DNA from: a bacterium | GTDB taxonomy: Bacteria; UBP18; UBA7526 | DNA length: 31,160 nucleotides | Direction: 5' to 3' | Assembly: GCA_030615855.1 (NCBI GenBank) | Contig: JAUWYL010000016.1 | Coordinates: 1 to 31,160 of the forward strand | Shown: piece after piece, positions 22,885-31,160 of the stretch | Layout: each line of letters starts with the position of its first letter | Position numbering within the stretch: position 1 is the stretch's first letter | Notes under the pieces: generated by a model | Told to the model about the DNA's origin: nothing | Seen by the model: the letters and a program-made list of their open reading frames with translations, nothing else | The model's database searches: none | Program-made: the position numbers and the translations under genes

Positions 22885-23058
22885 TTGGGTTATGTCTTAA
22901 GGTTACAGCAACGAAGCCCGCCCTGTTATTAACAGGTTACGTTTAGGGGTGACGGTGACGAAGCCCGTATCGGTTACGTTTAATGGTTACGTGAAGAAAA
23001 CAAGACGTTACCGTAACCAAAAGACGAAACGGGCCTCGTAACCCTAGCCGTAACCAAA
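22885..23058 (+). repeat. Nested long hairpin of the GGTTACG family (B copy 2)
   Basis: Nested stems: GGTTAC (22901-22906) with GTAACC (23050-23055), GGTTACG (22935-22941) with CGTAACC (23037-23043), GCCCGT (22963-22968) with ACGGGC (23029-23034), and GGTTACG (22972-22978) with CGTAACC (23012-23018). GACGAAGCCCGTATCGGTTA and AAGACGAAACGGGC match copy 1 at 16141. A second GAAGCCCG (22913-22920) suggests internal duplication. No ORF in this 232-nt spacer. Confidence 0.78.
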
Positions 23059-23104
23059 TGTTTTTCACTGACTTATCAACTTATTAACCGTTGAGGAAAA
23101 GATT

Positions 23105-23569
23105 GTGAGACCAGAATTAGTCACCATTCTTTTAGCTATGGCACCGATATCTGAACTGCGAGGTGCCATCCCCTATGCCTGGAGCCAGGGGATGAATCAT
23201 GTCTCGGCCTATATCTTGTCTGTAATAGGAAACATAATTCCTGTTGTTCCTCTCCTTTTATTTTTGGGACCAGTCTCCAAATTCTTGAGAAGATTTAAAC
23301 CATTTGATAAATTCTTCTCTTGGTGGTTTTCCCGTACCCTGAGGCGCTCTCGTTTGGTAGAGGAGTATGAGGCCTTAGGATTGGTTTTATTCGTCATGAT
23401 TCCTCTCCCTGTTACTGGTGCCTGGACGGGAAGTGTGGTCGCCTTCCTCTTGGGAATAAGGTTCCGCTTCGCTTTCCCTGCTATTATTGCGGGAGTATTA
23501 CTAGCAGGAATAATCGTTAGTTCTGTCTGCTTGGGAGTAATTCACATCCCAGCTTTCATCCGCCATTAA
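23105..23569 (+). CDS. Small multi-drug export-like membrane protein (COG2426)
   Basis: 154 residues. GTG start with GAGGAAAAG upstream. N-terminal APISELRGAIPYAWSQG is the family signature, followed by membrane segments at about 28-52, 91-115 and 118-148, with MIPLPVTGAWTGSVVAFLLG in the second half. The family name reflects a weak link to drug export; the transported substrate is unknown. The gene stops 1 nt before tRNA-Pro(CGG), so both may be on one transcript. Confidence 0.88.
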   Translation: MRPELVTILLAMAPISELRGAIPYAWSQGMNHVSAYILSVIGNIIPVVPLLLFLGPVSKFLRRFKPFDKFFSWWFSRTLRRSRLVEEYEALGLVLFVMIPLPVTGAWTGSVVAFLLGIRFRFAFPAIIAGVLLAGIIVSSVCLGVIHIPAFIRH

Positions 23570-23570
23570 T

Positions 23571-23649
23571 CGGGGAGTGGCGCAGTTTGGTTTAGCGCGC
23601 AGCGTTCGGGACGCTGAGGTCGTGGGTTCGAATCCCACCTCCCCGACCA
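23571..23649 (+). tRNA. tRNA-Pro (anticodon CGG)
   Basis: Complete cloverleaf. Acceptor CGGGGAG/CTCCCCG; D stem GCGC/GCGC with loop AGTTTGGTTTA; anticodon stem CAGCG/CGCTG with loop TTCGGGA, anticodon CGG (23607-23609); variable AGGTC; T stem GTGGG/CCCAC with TTCGAAT; discriminator A and encoded CCA (23647-23649). It reads CCG. It begins 1 nt after the COG2426 stop codon. Confidence 0.96.
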
Positions 23650-23650
23650 T

Positions 23651-23739
23651 AAACCACTTGCTTGCCCTGCACCTGAATGAAATGAATGGTATAGGGCTTC
23701 GCTCGGGTTTATGGCAAGCCATGTATTTGAGTGGTTTTT
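23651..23739 (+). terminator. Large stem-loop with T-run after tRNA-Pro(CGG)
   Basis: AAACCACT (23651-23658) pairs with AGTGGTTT (23730-23737), and GCTTGCC (23660-23666) with GGCAAGC (23713-23719). The outer stem ends in a T run (23735-23739), as in an intrinsic terminator, though the loop is unusually long. An alternative 9-bp pairing, CCATAAACC (23647-23655) with GGTTTATGG (23706-23714), shares bases with both stems. Confidence 0.5.
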
Positions 23740-23930
23740 GATACCAACGTCACCGCTCAATTACTTATTCTCTTATTTCTGAGTGTTCAACGAAGAAACA
23801 AGGTTCTGCGCATAGCGCAGGTTCTTATTCACGTATTTTCTTATTCATTTTACTTCGAATTCCGACCTATTAAAATCTGCGCTAATCTGTGCTTTAAATC
23901 CGTGATAATCCGTGTCTCGGGGGTGAAAAA
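23740..23930 (+). repeat. Spacer of short direct words before the glycosyltransferase
   Basis: It contains TCTTATTTC and TTCTTATTCAC-type words, a hairpin CTGCGC/ATA/GCGCAG (23807-23821), and from about 23870 AATCTGCGC, AATCTGTG, AATCCGTG and AATCCGTGT. The end GGGGGTG provides the ribosome-binding site for 23931. No gene supported. Confidence 0.5.
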
Positions 23931-25136
23931 ATGAAAGTTGCTTTTGTCTCTCCTTCCTTCTGGAGTGGAAAGAAAAAAGAGTTTTATAAGCCGGGGGATC
24001 AAATCTACGACCATCCTCTTCCCTTGGAAGAGAAGGGAACTTTAGTAAGATGTATCAAGAGCATGAAAAAGATGAAGGACCAGGACTTTACCTTCGTCAT
24101 TATCTCTGCTGCTACCCGACCTGAAGTAGAGAATGAGGTAGACAGAAAAATAAGAAGTCTAATAGAGGAGACAAGGACGAAATTTGATATCAGGGTCTTT
24201 GGCTACCAGGAATTAAGGAGATTAAAAAGATACCTGCAGAAAAAGGGAAAGAAGGGTCTCCTGGGGCCTCTTCATATGTATGGCTATGCGGGAATAAGAA
24301 ATATGTGCCTTTTGGCCGCCCACATCTTAGGGGTAGATATTGCCATCTCTATTGATGATGACGTAGTCTTTGAAGACCCGAATTATCTGAAGAAAGCGAA
24401 GGAGTTTATTGGAAAGAAGAAAGGCAAAGATAGAATACTCGCTGTCTATGGACCATATAAGTACGGGAAGAAGGGGCCAGAATGGGAGAAGATAGAAACT
24501 CCTGTATGGAGAACCTACTGGGATAATGTTGCTCCCGCCAGAAAGGCCTGGGAGAAGTTCATCCTCTCCAAGGGAAGACTAAAAGAAACCTCCTATATCG
24601 TAATGTCCAATATCGTGGTCCATAAGAACTTCTTCACCAAGGTTCCTCTGGACCCTAATATAAACAGAGGAGAGGATATGGACTGGGTGGTGAATGCCCG
24701 AATGTTTGGCTATAAGTTCTTCGTAGATAATAAATTACATGTGAGACATCTCCCTCCTCCCAGGACCCATCCTGCCTGGAGACTGACCAGAGAGGATATC
24801 AAGAGATACATCTATGAGCGGGAGAAGGTGCATTCCTTAGAAGAGCATAAGGGAATCCCAAAAGAGTACTTCGACCCCTTTCCCGGCGAATTCTTAAAGG
24901 AAGATCTGGAAGAGAGGCTCTTCAAGTCCAATATCATGCTCGCTATGGACTCTTTGATTAAGAAGGACTTCGAAGGAGCGAGAGGGTGCCTGGAAAATAT
25001 CCATCTAGCGAAGTACAAGGCAAGACCGAAATTCAATCCCTATGAGCATATGGTTAAGTTCCAAAAAATCTGGGAGAGATTGATGAACCACATCGACCGC
25101 CATAGAGAAGAATTGAAAAGCCTACTCCAGTGGTAA
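23931..25136 (+). CDS. Uncharacterised GT-A-like glycosyltransferase
   Basis: 401 residues with no signal peptide. The N-terminus begins as a nucleotide-sugar binding fold (MKVAFVSPSFW). The middle has AISIDDDVVFEDP (a DXD-like metal site near residue 141) and INRGEDMDWVVNARMFGYKF (near 245-262), which matches the ED-x-D segment of GT2/GT-A enzymes. Basic, charged helices follow. I cannot assign a family member, donor or acceptor. It stands alone between repeat-rich spacers, with a leader carrying ATCCGTG words, so no operon partner helps. Confidence 0.65.
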   Translation: MKVAFVSPSFWSGKKKEFYKPGDQIYDHPLPLEEKGTLVRCIKSMKKMKDQDFTFVIISAATRPEVENEVDRKIRSLIEETRTKFDIRVFGYQELRRLKRYLQKKGKKGLLGPLHMYGYAGIRNMCLLAAHILGVDIAISIDDDVVFEDPNYLKKAKEFIGKKKGKDRILAVYGPYKYGKKGPEWEKIETPVWRTYWDNVAPARKAWEKFILSKGRLKETSYIVMSNIVVHKNFFTKVPLDPNINRGEDMDWVVNARMFGYKFFVDNKLHVRHLPPPRTHPAWRLTREDIKRYIYEREKVHSLEEHKGIPKEYFDPFPGEFLKEDLEERLFKSNIMLAMDSLIKKDFEGARGCLENIHLAKYKARPKFNPYEHMVKFQKIWERLMNHIDRHREELKSLLQW

Positions 25137-25426
25137 TTAAGAAATTAGTGCAAAATGCAAAATTAGCAATTAGCAATGCAAAATAAAATGATATCAGATT
25201 ACCAGAATGTCAGATGGAGAGGGTCAGTTATCAGAAATCAGACAAAATCTGATACTCTGACCTTCTGAATTCTCATTCTGATAGTCTGATGTTCTGGTAT
25301 TCTCGAAGATTCACGATTATCTGTGATCTGTGTAAATCTGTAGCCATCCGTGTCAATGCTTAATATTTATGCTCTCTAGAATGCCAGCGAAGCGCATTCT
25401 GTAATCTGTGTCCGAACGAAGTGAGG
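25137..25426 (+). repeat. 294-nt spacer: TCAGA hairpin, hairpin with GCGAAGC, and SLOG-gene leader
   Basis: No gene. AAATGCAAAATTAGCAATTAGC words come first. Left arm 25193-25242 (ATCAGATTACCAGAATG and TCAGA words) folds on right arm 25248-25302: ACCAGAATGTCAGA (25201-25214) with TCTGATGTTCTGGT (25285-25298), GGTCAG (25222-25227) with CTGACC (25257-25262), ATCAGA (25237-25242) with TCTGAT (25248-25253) around CAAAA. Then ATTATCTGTGATCTGTG words as before pgsA, hairpin AGAATGC/GCATTCT (25378-25384 with 25394-25400) with GCGAAGC in its loop, and mini-hairpin CCGAACGAAGTGAGG (25412-25426). Confidence 0.75.
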
Positions 25427-25430
25427 AAGA

Positions 25431-25901
25431 ATGAAGATTGGAGTAATCGGTGCTAGCCGTTGCAGTGAGAAAATTGCAAAGATAGCCTATGAAGTGGGAA
25501 AGGAGATTGCCAGGAGAAAAGCGATCCTTATCTGCGGTGGATTGGGAGGGGTGATGGAAGAAGCCGCAAGGGGAGCGAAGGAGAACAAAGGATTGACCAT
25601 AGGGATTTTACCCGGCTTCTCTTCCTCCGATGCCAATTCCTATATCGATATTCCTATCGTTACTGGAATGGACCACGGAAGGAATATCATCGTAGTGAGA
25701 AGTTGCGATGCCATCATTGCTATTGGTGGCAGAGAAGGGACGTTATCCGAGATCGCCTTTGCTCTGAAATTGAGGATTCCCTTGATCGGGATTAAGAGCT
25801 GGAAGATAGAAGGAGTAATAAAGGCCAAGGATGCCAAGGCGGCAGTAAGCCAGGCTTTCCAAGCGTTAAAGAGAGAGAAGAAGATCGTAAGGTGTACTTA
25901 G
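25431..25901 (+). CDS. SLOG/LOG-like nucleotide-binding protein (TIGR00725 family)
   Basis: 156 residues with a Rossmann-like fold. MKIGVIGASRCS at the N-terminus, AILICGGLGGVMEEAARGAKE (31-51), GILPGFSS, and IAIGGREGTLSEIAFAL (98-114), the family's form of the PGGxGTxxE motif of LOG proteins. The Arg and Glu of cytokinin-type phosphoribohydrolases are in part preserved. Small proteins of this family have been suggested to bind nucleotides or sense them; no reaction is established. GTGAGGAAG precedes the ATG, within a repeat-derived leader. It is followed 1 nt later by the acylphosphatase-like pair. Confidence 0.85.
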   Translation: MKIGVIGASRCSEKIAKIAYEVGKEIARRKAILICGGLGGVMEEAARGAKENKGLTIGILPGFSSSDANSYIDIPIVTGMDHGRNIIVVRSCDAIIAIGGREGTLSEIAFALKLRIPLIGIKSWKIEGVIKAKDAKAAVSQAFQALKREKKIVRCT

Positions 25902-25902
25902 A

Positions 25903-26181
25903 ATGGCTGAAAAAGTGAGAATGCATTCCTTTATTAAAGGAACCATCCGGGATGGAGGATTCAGTGAAGCAGTCCAGAGAGTGGCCCAACATCTGGGGCT
26001 TAACAGGTGTATAAAACATTTTCCCGGTAAGGGGGTAGAACTAATCGCAGAAGGGGAGAAACATATCTTAGAGCAATTTTTAGAAGAGACAAGGTATGGG
26101 GAAGTGGCCGCCCAAATCACAGACATCCAGACTACCTGGGAAGAGGCCACCGGAGAGTTTTCTGGCTTTCTGGTAAGATAA
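25903..26181 (+). CDS. Acylphosphatase-like protein lacking the catalytic residues
   Basis: 92 residues with the acylphosphatase alpha/beta-sandwich pattern. Aligned with the intact paralogue downstream, the offset is constant at 5 residues. In place of catalytic Arg (VGFR) there is Ser21 (GGFS), and in place of catalytic Asn (VRN) there is His39 (IKH). The GxVQGVGFR loop reads GTIRDGGFS. The fold-defining VELIAEG is kept. It therefore should not hydrolyse acyl phosphates, but may bind a ligand or partner. It lies 1 nt after the SLOG gene, and the paralogue follows 13 nt later, so they may be co-transcribed. Confidence 0.85.
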   Translation: MAEKVRMHSFIKGTIRDGGFSEAVQRVAQHLGLNRCIKHFPGKGVELIAEGEKHILEQFLEETRYGEVAAQITDIQTTWEEATGEFSGFLVR

Positions 26182-26194
26182 CAAAGTTACAGTG

Positions 26195-26491
26195 ATGAAT
26201 AAAAAAGATTACAGTGATAAGGTGAGAGTACATGCTATCTATGGAGGAAGGGTACAGGGAGTGGGCTTCAGGTTTACTGCCCAGAGGTATGCCAATGAAA
26301 TAGAAATAACCGGTTATGTAAGGAACCTCTGGAGCAGCCAAGTAGAGATAGTAGCAGAAGGGGGAAGGAAAGAGGTGGAGACTTTCTTGGAAAGAATAAG
26401 AAATGGTCCACTCTCCCATTATATTGACGATGTGGAGACTCATTATAGTGAATATACTGGAGCGTTCCGAGACTTCCACATCCGCTTCTGA
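26195..26491 (+). CDS. acyP: Acylphosphatase
   Basis: 98 residues from the ATG at 26195; a GTG at 26192 is adjacent but less likely. It hydrolyses carboxyl-phosphate bonds such as acetyl phosphate. GGRVQGVGFR with catalytic Arg26, TGYVRNLWSSQVEIVAEGG with Asn44, and ETHYSEYTGAFRDFHIRF at the end are all typical. The pattern and length are normal. No clear ribosome-binding site is seen. It is a tandem partner of the dead copy upstream. Confidence 0.93.
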   Translation: MNKKDYSDKVRVHAIYGGRVQGVGFRFTAQRYANEIEITGYVRNLWSSQVEIVAEGGRKEVETFLERIRNGPLSHYIDDVETHYSEYTGAFRDFHIRF

Positions 26492-26581
26492 GACGCAGAT
26501 GGCCACAGATTGAAACGGATTCACACAGATCACAGACAAAGGTCATTGAAGGATAGTTACGAAGGTTGGGAGATTTGTAAG
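26492..26581 (+). repeat. Spacer with ACAGAT/ACGGATTCACACAG words
   Basis: GACGCAGATGGCCACAG, AACGGATTCACACAGATC and ATCACAGACAAAG repeat the complement of the ATCTGTG/ATCCGTG words seen ahead of other genes, here in the opposite orientation. TTGGGAG (26566-26572) is the likely ribosome-binding site for the gene at 26582. A longer reading frame back to 26510 would translate this repeat. Confidence 0.6.
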
Positions 26582-28027
26582 GTGAAGAATTTCATAGTTG
26601 GTTTACTTTTGGGGATTACTTTTACTGTGCTAATAATGTACATTATTTCTCAACCGAAAGAAGACGTTCCAACAGAACGAACCCTAACAAAAAAATCTGA
26701 GGCAATTTCTAAGGATATTTTTGAAAAAGAAATAACTCCAGAAGAGAAAATCGAAGCCTTAGGGACTGTCCTTGGAATAGGGCAGCAACCTCCTACCAGT
26801 GAAACGACTAAGAAAAAGATTCAGAATTTAATTATTTCCCTGAGTGAGGTATATGCTCTTAGAGATTTTGAGAAAGAAAAAGAAGTCTTAAAAGAATGGA
26901 AAGAACTGGGCCTTCAGGCTGCCCCAGAATTACTTGCTATGTTCCGGAGCGGAGATTCACCTGGTACCAGAATTATGGCCGCTCGTATCTTGGGCGTAAT
27001 TAATGCTAAAGAGAATAATTCGGAAGTATCCCGGATCTTGAATAGTGAAGTCCTACCTCTCTTAGAAGAGATTATTGACAAAGAAGAGCATATGATTTTG
27101 AGACAGGGGGCGGTCTGGGCGCTGGGAGATATAAAAGAGGAAGGTTCTGTAAAACTCCTCAAGAAAATTATCGATAATGAGCTTCCTTACCTTACGGAAA
27201 GCGCAACTGGTTCTTTAGCAAGGATAGGAACAGATTCTGCTAATCGCTGTCTCATAGAACTTTTGGAATGGTCAGAAGATGAGAATATCAAACGTTCTGT
27301 TGCTGCCGCCCTGGGTGAACACAGTAGTTGGGAAATTACTGGGGAATTAGCAGATGTTTTGAGTGGTTCTCTTTCAACTCCGACTACAGTATACGTCATT
27401 CGCGCCTTGACTGAGATCAATGCCCGAGAGGCCACTCCTCGCATAACAGATTTACTCCAGAGGGAATCTATTCCCAGTTTAAGGAAGATATTGAATGAGA
27501 CCAAGGACTCTTCCTTGAAAAGAAACGCGGTTTATGCTCTGGGAGAAATTGGAGGGGAAGAAGCAAATCTAATACTTATAGATATTCTTGAAAGCAAAAA
27601 TAAGCGGGATTACGGATTAAAGTATGCCACGGTTCGCGTTTTAGGAGAAAAAGGAGGAGAAGAAGTAGTAGCCCCCTTAACAAAAATAATAAAAGAGAAG
27701 AAAGACGATTATATCAAAATACAGGCCATTACTGCTTTGGGTGAAATAAATAATAGAGAATATTCCTCTCTGGCTATGGAAACCCTAAATTTAGAGGGGT
27801 TACCATATTTAAAAGAAATTATTTCTTCCTCCAGAAAGCGCTCACTTAAACGGAGCGCGATCTCTGCCTTGGGCAGAGTGGGGAGTAGTGATGACCTTCC
27901 TCTGTTGGAAGAAATAGCACGCAAAGAGCCTAATCTTCAGCGTAGCGTCAATTATGCCAAAAATAGAATAAAGATGAGGGAAAGTGGTGGCAAATGGCCT
28001 ATGGGGAGAAGAAGTTTCTTCTGGTAA
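26582..28027 (+). CDS. Membrane-anchored HEAT-repeat protein
   Basis: 481 residues from the GTG at 26582. The frame stays open to 26510, but that part is spacer repeat. One membrane helix lies at about 5-22 (FIVGLLLGITFTVLIMYII), then about ten HEAT/PBS-lyase-type repeats from about residue 120 to the end, with units such as QGAVWALGDI, RSVAAALGEH, RNAVYALGEIGGEEA and KIQAITALGEI. The array has the two-helix period of about 31-50 residues. It is probably a periplasmic or cytoplasmic scaffold anchored in the inner membrane. Partner unknown. Confidence 0.82.
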   Translation: MKNFIVGLLLGITFTVLIMYIISQPKEDVPTERTLTKKSEAISKDIFEKEITPEEKIEALGTVLGIGQQPPTSETTKKKIQNLIISLSEVYALRDFEKEKEVLKEWKELGLQAAPELLAMFRSGDSPGTRIMAARILGVINAKENNSEVSRILNSEVLPLLEEIIDKEEHMILRQGAVWALGDIKEEGSVKLLKKIIDNELPYLTESATGSLARIGTDSANRCLIELLEWSEDENIKRSVAAALGEHSSWEITGELADVLSGSLSTPTTVYVIRALTEINAREATPRITDLLQRESIPSLRKILNETKDSSLKRNAVYALGEIGGEEANLILIDILESKNKRDYGLKYATVRVLGEKGGEEVVAPLTKIIKEKKDDYIKIQAITALGEINNREYSSLAMETLNLEGLPYLKEIISSSRKRSLKRSAISALGRVGSSDDLPLLEEIARKEPNLQRSVNYAKNRIKMRESGGKWPMGRRSFFW

Positions 28028-28039
28028 TATGCTATTAAA

Positions 28040-28771
28040 ATGAAATATGCCCTATTCGCTGATATCCACAGTAACTTGGAAGCCTTCCAGGCGGTCCGGG
28101 AAGAATTTAAGAAGGGGAAGATTGACGAATATATCTGTTTAGGGGATATCGTGGGCTATGCCGCTAATCCCAACGAGTGCATCAAGCTCACAAGGGAGTT
28201 AAATCCTCTGACCATAATCGCTGGGAATCACGACTGGGCAAGCGTGGGAAAGACAGACATCGATTACTTCAATCCCATCGCCAAAGAGGCCATTTTATGG
28301 ACGCAGAAGGAACTGACAGAAGAGAATAAAGGATTTTTAAAAAACTTGCCCCTGACTAAAGAATTTAATGACTTTGTCATCGTTCACGGAAGTTTATACT
28401 TTCCAGAGAAGTGGCACTATATCTTCACCCTTCAAGATACTAAGAGAAACTTTGAATATCAGAAAAAGAAGACATGTTTCATCGCCCATTCCCACCAACC
28501 GTTCATCATCTCCCAAGACAGAGAAGGAAACTGTGAAACAGTGAAGGGAACAAAAGTTTCTTTAAAAGACGATTATAGATACCTTATAAATATTGGAAGC
28601 ATTGGTCAGCCAAGGGATGCTAATCCAGCTGCTTGCTACTGTCTCTACGACGCAGATAAAAAAGAGATAGAAATAAAGAGAACCCCTTATGAGATAAAGA
28701 AGGCCCAGGATAAGATAATCGCCACCAGCCTTCCCCAAGAACTGGCTTGGCGCTTATCCTTAGGAAGATAG
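28040..28771 (+). CDS. Metallophosphoesterase (YfcE/MJ0936-like)
   Basis: 243 residues with all five metal motifs of the calcineurin-like fold: DIHSN (8-12), GDIVGY (near 36), GNHD (near 66), VHGS (near 116) and AHSHQP (near 153). These enzymes hydrolyse phosphodiesters or phosphomonoesters with two metal ions; YfcE-like members act on small phosphodiesters. Substrate unknown. The start is a plain ATG with no good ribosome-binding site. The stop is 1 nt before the RNase J-like gene, so the two are coupled. Confidence 0.92.
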   Translation: MKYALFADIHSNLEAFQAVREEFKKGKIDEYICLGDIVGYAANPNECIKLTRELNPLTIIAGNHDWASVGKTDIDYFNPIAKEAILWTQKELTEENKGFLKNLPLTKEFNDFVIVHGSLYFPEKWHYIFTLQDTKRNFEYQKKKTCFIAHSHQPFIISQDREGNCETVKGTKVSLKDDYRYLINIGSIGQPRDANPAACYCLYDADKKEIEIKRTPYEIKKAQDKIIATSLPQELAWRLSLGR

Positions 28772-28772
28772 A

Positions 28773-31160
<2,388 letters not shown>

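Noticed and set aside
16141-23058. The B-family hairpins as a riboswitch
   Set aside because: They precede unrelated genes, match no riboswitch core I know, and the outer stems vary, which fits a repeat better than a ligand-binding RNA.
23571-23740. tRNA-Pro(CGG) as an attachment site of an integrated element
   Set aside because: No integrase, no duplicated tRNA 3' end and no phage-like genes follow; the neighbouring sequence is repeat DNA and a glycosyltransferase.
23731-23934. A 67-residue + strand ORF before the glycosyltransferase
   Set aside because: It starts inside the terminator stem and is made of repeat words; no ribosome-binding site and no recognisable domain.
26510-26581. Upstream start for the HEAT-repeat protein
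   Set aside because: The extra residues come from ACGGATTCACACAGATC repeat words; the GTG at 26582 opens directly onto the membrane helix and has a ribosome-binding site.

Overview
The window is a 31 kb piece of a bacterial chromosome. It carries 36 protein-coding genes, the first and last cut by the window edges, and two tRNA-Pro genes. Every gene is on the + strand. The cell envelope looks diderm (Gram-negative-like): there is an LpxL/HtrB-type acyltransferase, a LapA-domain protein, a SPOR-domain TPR protein and two lipoproteins. A SpoIID/LytB-type amidase activator and an SLH-type protein are also present. I recognise no phylum-specific marker. The style of the genome (moderate GC, Lys/Glu-rich proteins, many GTG starts, stop/start overlaps, spacers full of palindromic repeats) resembles uncultured candidate-phylum bacteria such as Omnitrophota, Aerophobota or Desantisbacteria. 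That placement is only an impression.

Layout. 1-4.5 kb: MscS channel tail, membrane protein with a TrkA-C domain, gpmI, small TPR protein, CheY-like receiver, and a miaB lacking its TRAM domain. 4.5-11 kb: envelope block with LapA, SPOR/TPR protein, beta-propeller lipoprotein, SagB-like nitroreductase, miaA, SLH lipoprotein and SpoIID protein, many with overlapping ends. 11-14.1 kb: phospholipid cluster pgsA-plsY-gpsA, then HU, MerR and tRNA-Pro(GGG). 14.3-18.3 kb: small unknown protein, terminator, GPH-type transporter, LpxL-like acyltransferase and GT2 glycosyltransferase. 18.3-23.6 kb: GxxExxY protein, YjbQ, histone-deacetylase-like protein, pcm, adenine deaminase, COG2426 membrane protein and tRNA-Pro(CGG). 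23.9-31.2 kb: GT-A-like glycosyltransferase, SLOG protein, two acylphosphatase-like proteins (the first apparently catalytically dead), HEAT-repeat protein, metallophosphoesterase, RNase J-like protein and the start of ligA.

Most genes are housekeeping. The unusual material is in the spacers. Nearly every gap over about 70 bp is an imperfect long hairpin built from a short word repeated on the left arm and its complement repeated on the right arm. The word differs between spacers (10-bp GGTTACTAAC, 8-bp AGCTATC, GGTTACG, TCAGA, CGGATAACA, ATCCGTG), but the architecture is the same. Several types occur as recognisable copies: a 10-bp family three times, a GGTTACG family twice, and a CGGATAA/ATCCGTTGTA pair twice. 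One of that last pair has a GxxExxY gene between duplicated left arms, while the other is the same element without a gene. A 15-nt mini-hairpin of the type CCGAACGAAGTGAGG recurs just upstream of start codons, with changes that keep its stem. These elements are the best candidates here for something undescribed.
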